NCBI GenBank assembly: GCA_913057145.1
Contig: CAJXNJ010000003.1
Span: forward strand, 1-64,000
DNA length: 64,000 nucleotides
Direction: 5' to 3'
From: an uncultured Ectothiorhodospiraceae bacterium
GTDB lineage: Bacteria; Pseudomonadota; Gammaproteobacteria; Nitrococcales; Nitrococcaceae
The first letter of the stretch is position 1. Every line of letters begins with the position of its first letter. The notes under the pieces were generated by a model. It did no database searches. It was given only the letters and a program-made list of their open reading frames with translations, and was not told the DNA's origin. Made by a program: the position numbers and the translations under genes. Positions 55,227 to 64,000 of the stretch are shown here, in pieces.

Positions 55227-55781
55227 ATGCGAATGAATTCTCTCGGGCCAATTGGCGCCAGTCTTGCCGCCGTGCTGCTCATGATCAGCTTTGGTGCGCA
55301 GGCCCAGTCGCAAGCCAGCGATCTTCAGGAAAAACAGGCTGAACTGCAGGTGCTGCAGCAGACTCTCTCTTCGCTGCGTGAAGAGGCCATGGCCGCCAAT
55401 CCGGAGTTCGAGCAGCGTCAGCAGTCCTGGCAGGATGCGTTCATGTCGATGATTCGCGATGAAGGTGTGCAGCCGCGTCAGGCGATTCGTCGCCTGCAGG
55501 ATATGGAGCGTGAGCTGCGTGGTGGTGAACTGGCCGAAGAAGACCGCGCGGCGATGCGCGATGAGTACATGGCCCTGCGTCAGCGGCTGATGGATGCCCG
55601 CCGCGTAGCGCTTGAGGATGAGGAGCTCAGTCAGGCCCGCGAAGATATGCAACAGGATCTCATCACCGCGATGACGGCCATTAACGCGGAGGTTCCCGCA
55701 ATGATCGATCGGTTTGAGACTCTGCGCAGTGACCTGATGAACAGTGGCCATGGCGGTGGATCGATGAATGGTGCGCAATAA
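55227..55781 (+). CDS. periplasmic coiled-coil protein, unknown function
   Basis: A 184-residue protein with a signal peptide ending at AQA (about residue 26). The remainder is almost entirely predicted helix with heptad-like Leu/Gln/Glu patterns (LQEKQAELQVLQQTLSSLRE), ending GHGGGSMNGAQ. The outline resembles Spy/OmpH-like periplasmic chaperones but I see no defining motif. ATG 55227 follows GGAG. The DUF2721 gene starts 25 bases later. Confidence 0.8.
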   Translation: MRMNSLGPIGASLAAVLLMISFGAQAQSQASDLQEKQAELQVLQQTLSSLREEAMAANPEFEQRQQSWQDAFMSMIRDEGVQPRQAIRRLQDMERELRGGELAEEDRAAMRDEYMALRQRLMDARRVALEDEELSQAREDMQQDLITAMTAINAEVPAMIDRFETLRSDLMNSGHGGGSMNGAQ

Positions 55782-55805
55782 ATCGCTTGAAGGAGGGCGG
55801 CCGGC

Positions 55806-56201
55806 ATGGATCTGACTCTGGGCACGCCCTCGCTACTTTTCCCGGCCGTATCCCTGTTGCTGCTCGCTTACACCAATCGATTCCTGGCGCTTGCCTCGCT
55901 GATTCGTGATCTGCAGGCGCAATATACCTCCAGCCATCATCAGAATTTATTGGTGCAGATTGAGAATCTCCGTCGTCGTGTGCGATTGATTCAGTACATG
56001 CAGGCTGCGGGCGCTGGCAGCCTGCTGCTCTGTGTTGCCTGTATGTTTCTGATCTTCGGTGGGCTTGCTCAGCTCGCCGGTGTATTGTTCGGTGCCAGTC
56101 TGGTCCTGATGATGCTCTCGCTGGCTCTGTCCGTGTGGGAGATCTGGATTTCGGTGACGGCATTGAACATTCAGCTAGAGGATATGGAGTCGAATCGGTG
56201 A
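55806..56201 (+). CDS. DUF2721 membrane protein
   Basis: A 131-residue inner-membrane protein with one N-terminal and two C-terminal hydrophobic helices separated by a polar stretch (HHQNLLVQIENLRRRVRLIQ), the pattern of DUF2721. The family has no established function. AGGAGG lies before ATG 55806. Its stop overlaps the GTG start of the diguanylate cyclase (GTGA), suggesting the two work together. Confidence 0.88.
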   Translation: MDLTLGTPSLLFPAVSLLLLAYTNRFLALASLIRDLQAQYTSSHHQNLLVQIENLRRRVRLIQYMQAAGAGSLLLCVACMFLIFGGLAQLAGVLFGASLVLMMLSLALSVWEIWISVTALNIQLEDMESNR

Positions 56202-57289
56202 ACACCTCCATCGGCATGCTGGTGCCGCGTGATGACCCCCGCCAGTCACTGCGGGTGCGAAGATTTCTTCTGGCCGCCACGGTTTACGGGCTGGCGATTG
56301 CCCTGATGGGCCTCTACGTTCGCCAGGGCCTGCTGGAATGGCATGAGTGGCAGTTTACGGCGCTGGTGATTCTCCTGATCAACGGTGGGCTTTATGCGCT
56401 GTTGCGCAGCGGGCGAAACGAGCGGTTTGCCGACCCGAGTCTCACCGGTATCCAGATGTTTCTGGTCTGCCTTGTTATGGGACTGACCATGTATCTGCTC
56501 GACGGGGGCCGAGGGGGCATGCTGCTGTTGTTCCTCGTGCTTTTGATGTTCGGAGTCCTGCGGCTCAATGCCCGACAGTTCACGGCCCTTGGCGGGTTTG
56601 CGCTGGTTTGTTACGGCACCGCCGTGGCAGCGGTCTGGCAGCAACGGCCCGAGGCCTTTAATGCCCAGGTAGAACTGCTGCATCTGGCTGCCCTGAGCAC
56701 ACTGGTGCCCTGTGGTGGATTTTTCGCAAGCCATATCAGCGGTCTGCGTCGGGCCCTGCGTGAGCGTCAGATTGAACTGCAGCGTGCGCGCGAGCAGGTG
56801 CATGACCTGCAGGTGCTCGATCCGTTGACCGGAATCAGTAACCGTAGCGCCATTATCGGATTTCTCACTCAGGAGGCGAGCCGCTCCGCGCGCTTGGATC
56901 AGCCTCTGGCTGTCATCCTGGTCGACCTGATTCAGTTCAAGCGCGTCAACCGGGAACACGGGCATCGTGTGGGCGATGAGGTGCTGCGTGAGGTCGCACA
57001 GACCCTGCGCGGATGTGTGCGTGATATTGACGGCATTGGTCGGTACGGCGGCGAGGAGTTCTTGATTGTCCTGCCCGACACACCGGCGCCCGCGGCAAGG
57101 GATATTGCAGCCCAGGCCATGGAGCGTCTGCGCGGGCATCGCTTTGCCAATATGCCCGGGCGCTTTCGCATCGACTGTGCCATGGGCGTAGGCATGGCGC
57201 AGTCGAGCGACGATGACATCTGGCGGGCGATCGAGCGGGCGCGCAGCGACGCGGAGGGGGAGGACAGCGAGCAGGACGCGTCTGCATGA
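56198..57289 (+). CDS. membrane diguanylate cyclase (GGDEF)
   Basis: A 363-residue enzyme that makes c-di-GMP from GTP. Six hydrophobic helices occupy about residues 22-185, then a short coiled coil (RERQIELQRAREQVHDLQVL) and the GGDEF domain. The active site is GGEEF (about residue 284). R-D-I-D, five residues before it, is an intact RxxD product-inhibition site. GTG 56198 overlaps DUF2721 by four bases and the end overlaps ppx by four. Confidence 0.94.
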   Translation: MNTSIGMLVPRDDPRQSLRVRRFLLAATVYGLAIALMGLYVRQGLLEWHEWQFTALVILLINGGLYALLRSGRNERFADPSLTGIQMFLVCLVMGLTMYLLDGGRGGMLLLFLVLLMFGVLRLNARQFTALGGFALVCYGTAVAAVWQQRPEAFNAQVELLHLAALSTLVPCGGFFASHISGLRRALRERQIELQRAREQVHDLQVLDPLTGISNRSAIIGFLTQEASRSARLDQPLAVILVDLIQFKRVNREHGHRVGDEVLREVAQTLRGCVRDIDGIGRYGGEEFLIVLPDTPAPAARDIAAQAMERLRGHRFANMPGRFRIDCAMGVGMAQSSDDDIWRAIERARSDAEGEDSEQDASA

Positions 57290-58818
57290 TCGGTGCGGTG
57301 CGCAGGCGCCTGCGCGGCAAATCATCCGCCAACAGCCTCAGCGAAGTCGCTGCGGTTGATCTGGGCTCCAACAGTTTTCACATGATCATCGCAAGGCCCG
57401 AGCCGGACGGGCTGCGCATGGTCGATCGGCTGCAGGAATCGGTTCGACTGGCCGCCGGCTTGGATGCGGAAAAACGGCTCAGTGAGGACGCCCGAGAACG
57501 CGCACTGGCCTGCCTTGAGCGCTTCGGCCAGCGGGTACAGGGGTTGCCGGCCGGTGCTGTCAGGGCCGTTGGCACCAATACCCTGCGCCAGCTGCGCGAC
57601 AGTCGTGATTTTCTGCAGCAGGCACAACTCGCCCTCGGGCATTCCATACAGATCGTCTCCGGTTACGAAGAAGCGCGGCTTATTTACCTGGGTGTCGCCC
57701 ACAGCCTTGCCGATGATGATGACCGTCGCCTGGTCATGGATATCGGGGGCGGCAGTACAGAATTCATCATTGGTGAGCATTTCGACCCACAGCAGATGGA
57801 AAGCCTGCATATGGGTTGTGTCAGCACCACCCGGGGGTTTTTTGCCGACGGGGATATTACTGAGCGGCGTTTGCGCAAGGCAGAAATCGCGGCGATGCGG
57901 GAGATCGAGCCGATTGCCGAGCGTTACCGGCGCTTTGGCTGGCAGCGGGTCATTGGCGCTTCCGGGACGATTCGGGCCATTGAGCGCTGTCTTCGCAACC
58001 ATGGCTGGACACAGGGTGGCATTAATCCTGAAGGACTGGCGCAGCTGCGCTCGGCGCTCATCGATGCCGGCAGTATCGATGGGATCAATCTCGATGGCGT
58101 CAGCCCCGCGCGCGCCGAGGTCCTGCCCGGCGGCTTCGCTGTGCTTGCCGGGGCTTTCCGGCAGCTGGGTCTCGAGCAGATGGAAGTCTCCGAAGGCGCC
58201 TTACGCGAAGGCCTGCTCTATGACCTGCTCGGGCGGATTCGTGAGCAGGATGTGCGCGCGACGAGCGTACTGGCCATGGCGCGGCGTTACCATGTGGATG
58301 CTGATCAGGCGCAACGCGTGGCGTCTCTGGCCGAGAGTCTGAGGCAGTCTGTGGCCGAAACCTGGTCGCTGGATGAGAAGGTCTACGAGGACATGCTGGC
58401 CTGGGCGGCTCAGCTGCATGAAGTGGGTCTCGACATCTCCCACAGCCAGTATCACAAGCATGGTGAGTATATTCTTCGGCACAGCGACATGGCGGGTTTC
58501 TCCCGGGATGAGCAGCAGGCCCTCGCGATTCTGGTCCGCTTGCACCGGCGCAAGTTCTCCAAGGCGCTTTTCCGTGAGCTGCCTGAAGTCTGGCAGAAGC
58601 CGATCATGCGCCTTGCGGTTTTGTTGCGTCTGGCCATCGCGCTGCGGCGGGCGCGGACTGATGAGGCGTTGCCGCCGATCGAAGTTCGGGCCTCGGGCCG
58701 CAAAATCAGGCTGCAGTTTCCCGAGCAGGCGCTTGAGTCCTGGCCGTTGATTGATGCCGATCTGGAAGAGGAAGCCGGCTATTTACGGGCCGGCGGGATC
58801 ACCCTTGAGCATGGCTGA
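57286..58818 (+). CDS. ppx: Ppx/GppA exopolyphosphatase / pppGpp phosphohydrolase
   Basis: A 510-residue ASKHA phosphatase. The phosphate loops DLGSNSFHMIIA (about residues 25-36) and DIGGGSTEFIIG (about 149-160) are clear, and a C-terminal HD-like helical domain follows. Length agrees with E. coli Ppx (513) and GppA (494), which cannot be told apart here. It would release phosphate from polyphosphate or convert pppGpp to ppGpp. It ends eight bases from convergent ppk1; GGCTGA/TCAGCC around the two stops form a small hairpin. Confidence 0.94.
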   Translation: MIGAVRRRLRGKSSANSLSEVAAVDLGSNSFHMIIARPEPDGLRMVDRLQESVRLAAGLDAEKRLSEDARERALACLERFGQRVQGLPAGAVRAVGTNTLRQLRDSRDFLQQAQLALGHSIQIVSGYEEARLIYLGVAHSLADDDDRRLVMDIGGGSTEFIIGEHFDPQQMESLHMGCVSTTRGFFADGDITERRLRKAEIAAMREIEPIAERYRRFGWQRVIGASGTIRAIERCLRNHGWTQGGINPEGLAQLRSALIDAGSIDGINLDGVSPARAEVLPGGFAVLAGAFRQLGLEQMEVSEGALREGLLYDLLGRIREQDVRATSVLAMARRYHVDADQAQRVASLAESLRQSVAETWSLDEKVYEDMLAWAAQLHEVGLDISHSQYHKHGEYILRHSDMAGFSRDEQQALAILVRLHRRKFSKALFRELPEVWQKPIMRLAVLLRLAIALRRARTDEALPPIEVRASGRKIRLQFPEQALESWPLIDADLEEEAGYLRAGGITLEHG

Positions 58819-58826
58819 TTGTTTGC

Positions 58827-60905
58827 TCAGCCGCCTTCGCCATAGCGCTGCATCATGGTGGTTTGGGCATTGACGGCGTTCTCGGCAGCATCGGGTCGGG
58901 CACGGGTGTAATGGCCCTCGGCATCGAGTATCCAGGCCTGGGTGTTGTCGGCAAGATAGGTCTGAAGATCGCCCAGCACCCGTTCACGCAGTTCCTCATC
59001 AAGCAGCGGGAAACCGGTTTCCACGCGACGAAAGAAATTACGCTCCATCCAATCCGCTGAGCTCAGGAAAAGCTCCGGATGGCCGTCGTTGGCAAAATAA
59101 AAAACCCGGGTGTGTTCAAGAAACCGGCCGATGATCGATCGCACGCGAATGTTCTCGCTGATCCCGGCAACACCGGGTCGCAGGCAGCACATGCCGCGGA
59201 CAATGAGATCGATTTCGACACCGGCTCGGGAAGCGGCATAGAGGGCTCGGATGACCTTGCCTTCCACCAGCGAGTTGACCTTGACGATGATGCGCGCGGG
59301 ACGGCCGGCCTCAGCGTGCGCGCGCTCCCGGTCGATGCGCTCGACCATCCCCTGGTGCAGGGTAAAGGGTGATTCGAGCAGGTGGGAGAGCTCAGAGACT
59401 TTACCGAGGCTGGTGAGCTGCAGAAATACCCGATGGACATCTTCACCGACATCAGGCCGCGCGGTGAGCAGGCCATAGTCGGTGTAGAGTCTTGCCGTGC
59501 GGGCATGGTAGTTGCCCGTCCCGAGGTGGACATATTGCCTCAACCGCCGTCCCTCGCGGCGCACGATGAGCATCATCTTGGCATGGGTTTTATGCCCCAC
59601 CACACCATAGACCACATGTGCGCCGGCTGCCTGCAGCCGGTTGGCAAGGCCGATGTTCGCGGCTTCATCAAAGCGGGCGCGCAGTTCAACGACGACCGTT
59701 ACTTCCTTGCCTGCCTGCGCGGCGCTCACCAGATGATCCACCACCGCCGAATCCGGCCCTGTCCGATAGAGGGTCTGTTTGATGGCAAGGACGTCAGGGT
59801 CCTGCGCGGCCTGACGCAATAACTCGATAACCGGTGCGAAAGACTCGAAGGGGTGATGCAGCAGCACATCCCGATGACGCATGACCTTAAAAAGATCACC
59901 GCCATGCCTGAGCTCCGGCGGCAGCCCCGGCGTGAATCCGGGGTACTTAAGATCCGGCCGGTCAACCAGGTCGCAGACAGCCAGCAAGCGATTCAGATTC
60001 ACCGGGCCATTCACCTGGTAGAGCGCATCCGGCCCCAGCCCGAACTCCTCGAGCAGGAAGTCGGCCATGGGCGCCGGGCAGTTGGCTGCCACCTCGAGCC
60101 GTACCGCCTCTCCATAACGCCGGGAGGGCAGTTCGCCTTCCATCGCCCTGAGCAGATCGTCCACCTCTTCTTCGTCGACATAAAGGTCGGAGTTGCGAGT
60201 GACGCGGAACTGATAACAGCCCGTTGCGTTCATGCCCGGGAAGAGATCGGTGACATGGGCATGAATGATGGAGGAGAGAAAGACGAAATCGGCACTGCCG
60301 CTTCCCTCCAGCTCAGCGGGGACATGAATGATGCGCGGCAGGGCACGCGGTGCCTGAACGACCGCCATGCCGCTGCTGCGGCCGAATGCGTCCTTGCCTT
60401 CCAGCGAGACGATGAAATTCAGGCTTTTATTGAGGACCTGGGGGAACGGATGCGCCGGGTCCAGGCCGAGCGGGCTGAGGACCGGTAGCAGCTCCTCATT
60501 GAAAAACTCCCGAATCCAGGCTTTTTGCGCCGGTGACCATTCGCTGCGACGCAGAAAACGAATCCCGGCCTCGGCGAGTTCCGGGATAACCTCATCATTG
60601 AGGACCCGGTATTGCTCTTCGACCAGTTCGTGGACGCGCTGGCTTATCTCTCGGAGTAACTGCTGCGGCGTCCGGCTGTCAGGGCCACTTTGTGGTACGC
60701 CGAGTTCGCTTGCCTGATAGAGCCCGGCGACCCGAATTTCGAAAAACTCATCCAGGTTGGAGCTTGCAATGCAGAGGAATTTCAGTCGCTCGAGCAGGGG
60801 GTTGCCGGTATCCGAGGCCTGAGCCAGTACGCGCCGATTGAATTCCACCAGACTGAGCTGGCGGTTGAAATACCACTCCGGGTTGCGCAGGTCCTCGTCT
60901 TGCAT
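58827..60905 (-). CDS. ppk1: polyphosphate kinase 1
   Basis: A 692-residue PPK1 that polymerises ATP gamma-phosphate into polyphosphate at the inner membrane. The N-terminal [17 protein letters not shown] is the family start, and the phosphorylated histidine lies in [15 protein letters not shown] (about residue 430), with a second conserved His in [20 protein letters not shown]. Start ATG 60905 gives [17 protein letters not shown] 60950 is in frame and adds 15 residues. Convergent with ppx. Confidence 0.95.
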   Translation of the reverse strand: MQDEDLRNPEWYFNRQLSLVEFNRRVLAQASDTGNPLLERLKFLCIASSNLDEFFEIRVAGLYQASELGVPQSGPDSRTPQQLLREISQRVHELVEEQYRVLNDEVIPELAEAGIRFLRRSEWSPAQKAWIREFFNEELLPVLSPLGLDPAHPFPQVLNKSLNFIVSLEGKDAFGRSSGMAVVQAPRALPRIIHVPAELEGSGSADFVFLSSIIHAHVTDLFPGMNATGCYQFRVTRNSDLYVDEEEVDDLLRAMEGELPSRRYGEAVRLEVAANCPAPMADFLLEEFGLGPDALYQVNGPVNLNRLLAVCDLVDRPDLKYPGFTPGLPPELRHGGDLFKVMRHRDVLLHHPFESFAPVIELLRQAAQDPDVLAIKQTLYRTGPDSAVVDHLVSAAQAGKEVTVVVELRARFDEAANIGLANRLQAAGAHVVYGVVGHKTHAKMMLIVRREGRRLRQYVHLGTGNYHARTARLYTDYGLLTARPDVGEDVHRVFLQLTSLGKVSELSHLLESPFTLHQGMVERIDRERAHAEAGRPARIIVKVNSLVEGKVIRALYAASRAGVEIDLIVRGMCCLRPGVAGISENIRVRSIIGRFLEHTRVFYFANDGHPELFLSSADWMERNFFRRVETGFPLLDEELRERVLGDLQTYLADNTQAWILDAEGHYTRARPDAAENAVNAQTTMMQRYGEGG

Positions 60906-60989
60906 CGGCTCGCTCTTTTGCTGGTGTGCTAGGCAGATTGTCTCGAACATAGGTTGCCAACAAAATATTGCAGCGGCATGACCAAACCC

Positions 60990-62390
60990 TCAGCTGACCC
61001 GGTTGTAACCATTCAGTGCCGCGACGCGATAACCCTCGGCCATGGTCGGGTAGTTGAAGGTGGTGTTCATGAAATAGCGAAGCGTATTGCCCGGCGCCGG
61101 CTGCGCCATGATGGCCTGGCCGATGTGGACGATCTCCGCGGCCTGGTCACCAAAGCAGTGAATGCCCAGCAACTCAAGTGTCTCGGCATGGAAGAGCAGC
61201 TTTAACATCCCGACGGTCTGGCCGGAGATCTGGGCGCGGGCAAGGTCCTTGAAAAACGCGTGGCCGACTTCATAAGGGACCTGTGCGGCCGTGAGCTCCT
61301 GTTCTGTCCGGCCGACCGAGCTGATCTCCGGGATCGTATAAATGCCTGTGGGTACGTCATGGGCCAGTCGGTAGTCACAATCGCCCTCCAGCATGTGTGT
61401 GGCGGCAAAGCGGCCCTGGTCATAAGCAGCACTCGCGAGGCTCGGATACCCGATCACATCACCCACGGCATAGATATGTGGCTGGCTGGTCTGGAAGTCG
61501 GCATTCACTTCAATCTGGCCGCGGCCATTGGGCGGGATATCCAGTGCTTCAAGGCCCATCCCGTCGGTGTTGCCGGTGCGGCCGTTTGCCCAGAGCAGCA
61601 GATCACCCCGGATGCGTTTGCCGGATTTAAGGAACAGCGTGACGCTCTCATCGTCCGCTTCTATCCGCTCGTATTCCTCGCGGTGGCGGATCAGGACGCC
61701 ATGTTCGCGCAGATGATAGGAGAGGGCATCGGAGATTTCGTCATCCAGAAAGGCAAGCATGCGATCGCGGGTGTTGATCAGGTCCACCTTGACGCCGAGT
61801 CCGCGGAAGATCGAGGCGTATTCGCTCCCGATGACACCGGCGCCGTAGATGATGATGCTGCGCGGGGTATGGGAGAGGTTGAGAATCTGGTCGCTGTCAC
61901 AAATGCGCGGATGGGTGAAGTCGACGTCCTCGGGCTGATAGGGCCGTGAGCCGGTGGCAATCAGGAACTGATCCGCTGAGAGGGTGCGTGTTTTGCCATC
62001 GGGCTGGGCGAGCTCGATGGTGTGCGCATCGGTGAATCTTGCCTTTCCGCGCAGGACCGGTACCTCGTTGCGCTGATAAAAGCGGCTGCGCAGGGAGACC
62101 TGTTGACCGATGACCTGGTTGGCATGATCGAGCAGTGTGGGAAAAGAGACATGACGCGGTTCGCCGGCCTCGCGAAACAAAGCCGAGCTGTTGTACTCCA
62201 TCAGGCGCCGGACGTTATGTCTGAGGGCCTTGGAGGGAATGGTGCCCCAATGGGTGCAGCCGCCGCCTACCTCGCGGTGGCGTTCGATCATGACAACGTT
62301 TCGGCCGCCCTTGGCCAGTTTCATCGCCGCCCCTTCACCCCCCGGGCCGCTGCCGAGGACGATGGCATCGAATTGTCCTTTGCTCGTCAT
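60990..62390 (-). CDS. sthA: soluble pyridine nucleotide transhydrogenase SthA
   Basis: A 466-residue FAD enzyme that exchanges electrons between NADPH and NAD. The FAD motif [17 protein letters not shown] (about residues 13-29) and [17 protein letters not shown] are diagnostic: only one cysteine stands where disulfide oxidoreductases have CxxxxC. The NAD motif is [13 protein letters not shown] (about 183). It lies 84 bases upstream of ppk1 on the same strand and diverges from glcB. Confidence 0.95.
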   Translation of the reverse strand: MTSKGQFDAIVLGSGPGGEGAAMKLAKGGRNVVMIERHREVGGGCTHWGTIPSKALRHNVRRLMEYNSSALFREAGEPRHVSFPTLLDHANQVIGQQVSLRSRFYQRNEVPVLRGKARFTDAHTIELAQPDGKTRTLSADQFLIATGSRPYQPEDVDFTHPRICDSDQILNLSHTPRSIIIYGAGVIGSEYASIFRGLGVKVDLINTRDRMLAFLDDEISDALSYHLREHGVLIRHREEYERIEADDESVTLFLKSGKRIRGDLLLWANGRTGNTDGMGLEALDIPPNGRGQIEVNADFQTSQPHIYAVGDVIGYPSLASAAYDQGRFAATHMLEGDCDYRLAHDVPTGIYTIPEISSVGRTEQELTAAQVPYEVGHAFFKDLARAQISGQTVGMLKLLFHAETLELLGIHCFGDQAAEIVHIGQAIMAQPAPGNTLRYFMNTTFNYPTMAEGYRVAALNGYNRVS

Positions 62391-62467
62391 CTTCTATCCG
62401 TGTTGCGGTCATTTGTGCGCCGCAATGATACCAGTCTGGCCCGCCAGATCGATGCCAATAAAGCGGT

Positions 62468-62482
62468 TTTGGTCCGACCAAA
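62468..62482. promoter_or_regulatory. GntR/FadR-type operator upstream of glcB
   Basis: TTTGGTC-C-GACCAAA is a perfect 15-base palindrome, 71 bases before the malate synthase ATG and 77 before sthA. Its core TTGGT-N3-ACCAA is the pattern bound by FadR/PdhR/GlcC-type GntR regulators (TGGTCCGACCA in FadR sites). The regulator gene is not in the window. Confidence 0.6.
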
Positions 62483-62553
62483 GTCTTTTCATCGGCCGGT
62501 GGACTGGTTAATGTTGAGACTTTGAATTTCTACTTAAGGGGGAGGCAGGCGCA

Positions 62554-64000
62554 ATGAGCCAACGCGTGCAGGCAGCAGGATTACAGGTGGACAAGACCCT
62601 TCACGATCTCATCGTGAATGAGGCCATGGACGGCACCGGGGTGAAAGCCGAAGATTTCTGGCAGGGACTCGCTGAGATCGTCCGTGATCTTGGGCCACGC
62701 AATCGCGCGTTATTGGCGCATCGTGACAGCCTCCAGGCCAGCATCGATCAGTGGCATCGGGATCATCCCGGCGAGCATGACACGCCTGCCTACAAGGCTT
62801 TTCTCGAGGAAATCGGTTACCTGCAGCCGGAGCCGGATGACTTCACTGTGACCACGGCCAACGTGGATCGTGAAATTGCCGAGGTGGCCGGCCCGCAGTT
62901 GGTGGTGCCGGTCAACAACGCGCGTTACGCCCTGAATGCCGCGAACGCGCGTTGGGGGAGCCTGTATGACGCGCTTTATGGCACGGACGTCATCGCCGAG
63001 GATGATGGCGCTGAGCGAGGCAGTGAGTTCAACCCCGAGCGCGCGCGGCGCGTTGTCGCCTGGGCGGCGGCTTTCCTCGATGCCAACTTCCCGTTGGCGG
63101 CCGGCCATCATGCCGATGTCACGGCCTATCGGGTTGTCCAGCAGGGCGGCGGTCATACCCTGGCCGTAACCCTTGGCAACGGGGGTGAGACCGGGCTTGC
63201 CAATCCCGAGCAGTTCGTCGGGTTCTCAGGGGGTGAGTCTCCTTCGGCAGTCCTGCTGCGCAATCATGGTTTGCATGCAGAAATCAGCATTGATGCCAAT
63301 GACCCGATTGGCAAGAACCATCCGGCCGGTGTTCGTGACGTGGTGCTCGAATCGGCGGTCACAGCCATTCAGGATTGTGAAGATTCGGTCGCAGCCGTTG
63401 ACGGCGAGGACAAGGCGCTCGTCTACCGTAACTGGCTCGGGCTGATGCGTGGCGATCTCGAGGAAGTTTTCTACAAGCAGGGTAAAAAGGTCACCCGGCG
63501 CCTCAACCCCGATCGTGAATATACGGGTGCGGACGGTGAGCCGCTGACGCTGCCGGGCCGCAGTCTTCTGCTGGTCCGTAACGTCGGCCATCTGATGACA
63601 ACCCCGGCGGTACTGGATGCTGAGGGCAACGAGATTCCGGAGGGCATTCTCGATGCGCTCTGCACATCGCTTATCGCCATGCATGACCTAAAGCGTGAGG
63701 GCGGTAACAGCCGCACGGGCAGCGTTTATATCGTCAAGCCGAAGATGCACGGCCCGGACGAGGTGGCGCTTACCGTTGAGCTTTTCGGCCGCGTCGAGCA
63801 GGTGCTTGGGCTGCCGGCCAACACGCTCAAGGTCGGCGTGATGGATGAAGAACGGCGGACCACGCTCAACCTGAAAGCCTGCATTCGTGAGGCCCGCGAG
63901 CGGCTGATCTTCATTAATACCGGCTTCCTCGATCGCACCGGTGATGAGATGCACACCAGCATGGAAGCCGGCGCGATGATCAGAAAGGGCGCGATGAAGC
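62554..64000 (+). CDS. glcB: malate synthase G (5' part, runs off window)
   Basis: The first 482 residues of a protein normally about 725 long. It condenses glyoxylate with acetyl-CoA in the glyoxylate or glycolate pathway. Typical segments are [20 protein letters not shown] (about residue 128), [20 protein letters not shown] (about 267) with magnesium-site acidic residues, [15 protein letters not shown] and [26 protein letters not shown] lies eight bases before ATG 62554. Isocitrate lyase and glycolate oxidase are not in the window. Likely controlled through the palindrome at 62468-62482. Confidence 0.95.
   Translation, partial: MSQRVQAAGLQVDKTLHDLIVNEAMDGTGVKAEDFWQGLAEIVRDLGPRNRALLAHRDSLQASIDQWHRDHPGEHDTPAYKAFLEEIGYLQPEPDDFTVTTANVDREIAEVAGPQLVVPVNNARYALNAANARWGSLYDALYGTDVIAEDDGAERGSEFNPERARRVVAWAAAFLDANFPLAAGHHADVTAYRVVQQGGGHTLAVTLGNGGETGLANPEQFVGFSGGESPSAVLLRNHGLHAEISIDANDPIGKNHPAGVRDVVLESAVTAIQDCEDSVAAVDGEDKALVYRNWLGLMRGDLEEVFYKQGKKVTRRLNPDREYTGADGEPLTLPGRSLLLVRNVGHLMTTPAVLDAEGNEIPEGILDALCTSLIAMHDLKREGGNSRTGSVYIVKPKMHGPDEVALTVELFGRVEQVLGLPANTLKVGVMDEERRTTLNLKACIREARERLIFINTGFLDRTGDEMHTSMEAGAMIRKGAMK

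Noticed and set aside
58813..58832. hairpin GGCTGA/TCAGCC between ppx and ppk1 as terminator
   Set aside because: It arises from two convergent GGC-TGA gene ends, the stem is short and no T tract follows on either strand.
1..64000. tRNA, rRNA, CRISPR, insertion sequences, prophage, attachment sites
   Set aside because: No cloverleaf-like segments, direct-repeat arrays, transposase or integrase genes were recognised while reading the intergenic regions and the genes.

Overview
The window is a gene-dense stretch of a GC-rich (roughly 60 percent or more) gammaproteobacterial chromosome. UbiG, a ClpXP-independent LexA-type SOS repressor, RelA, SthA, ProQ, TsaB, TmcA and HslR are the gammaproteobacterial set. 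Ectoine genes (ectC, ectA) and a bacterial voltage-gated sodium channel fit a moderate halophile. Very short spacers, many ATGA-type overlaps and overlapping convergent gene ends suggest a compact, streamlined genome, perhaps a Spiribacter-like member of the Ectothiorhodospiraceae. That placement is inference. I saw no rRNA, tRNA, insertion sequence, prophage or CRISPR array, and no stretch over 300 bases without a gene.

Layout. 1-13 kb, mostly plus strand: TRAP permease, dsbB, a YoaA-type helicase, an ectAC pair on the minus strand with no ectB, an MFS transporter, tsaB, hsp20, then a tightly overlapping run zur-ubiG-M23 peptidase-FeS photolyase-sodium channel. This ends in a small intergenic region with a perfect -10 box and an intrinsic terminator that looks like a 57-nt small RNA gene. 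12.9-18.6 kb, minus: the four-gene ligase-associated DNA repair cassette (exonuclease, ATP ligase, Lhr-like helicase, PdeM). 18.6-24.2 kb: an SDR, an M20 peptidase, an SLC13/TrkA-C transporter, a BtuF-like protein without signal peptide, and proQ.

24.3-32.7 kb is the most unusual part. A plus-strand operon (unknown protein, UDG-fold protein, RibD-type reductase) converges on a translationally coupled minus-strand operon (MDR dehydrogenase, degenerate QueD-like protein, GT4 glycosyltransferase, methyltransferase, LPG-synthase-type membrane protein), with a CDP-alcohol phosphatidyltransferase divergent from it. Together they look like a pathway that builds a modified, membrane-linked pteridine-like or glycolipid product of unknown identity. 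YceI and a patatin follow.

32.7-51.3 kb: an orphan phosphoribulokinase, rraA-CBS-hslR, a GlcG/HbpS protein, a double-length UvrA with four ATPase modules, tmcA, recQ, an OmpA-type protein, and the SOS mutagenesis cassette lexA-imuA-imuB-dnaE2. Two abutting LexA boxes lie in the short region between lexA and divergent relA.

51.3-64 kb: relA, a secreted nuclease, a periplasmic coiled-coil protein, a DUF2721 protein, a membrane diguanylate cyclase, ppx/gppA, convergent ppk1, sthA, and the start of glcB (malate synthase G), preceded by a perfect GntR/FadR-type palindrome. (p)ppGpp, c-di-GMP and polyphosphate metabolism are thus encoded within about 10 kb.
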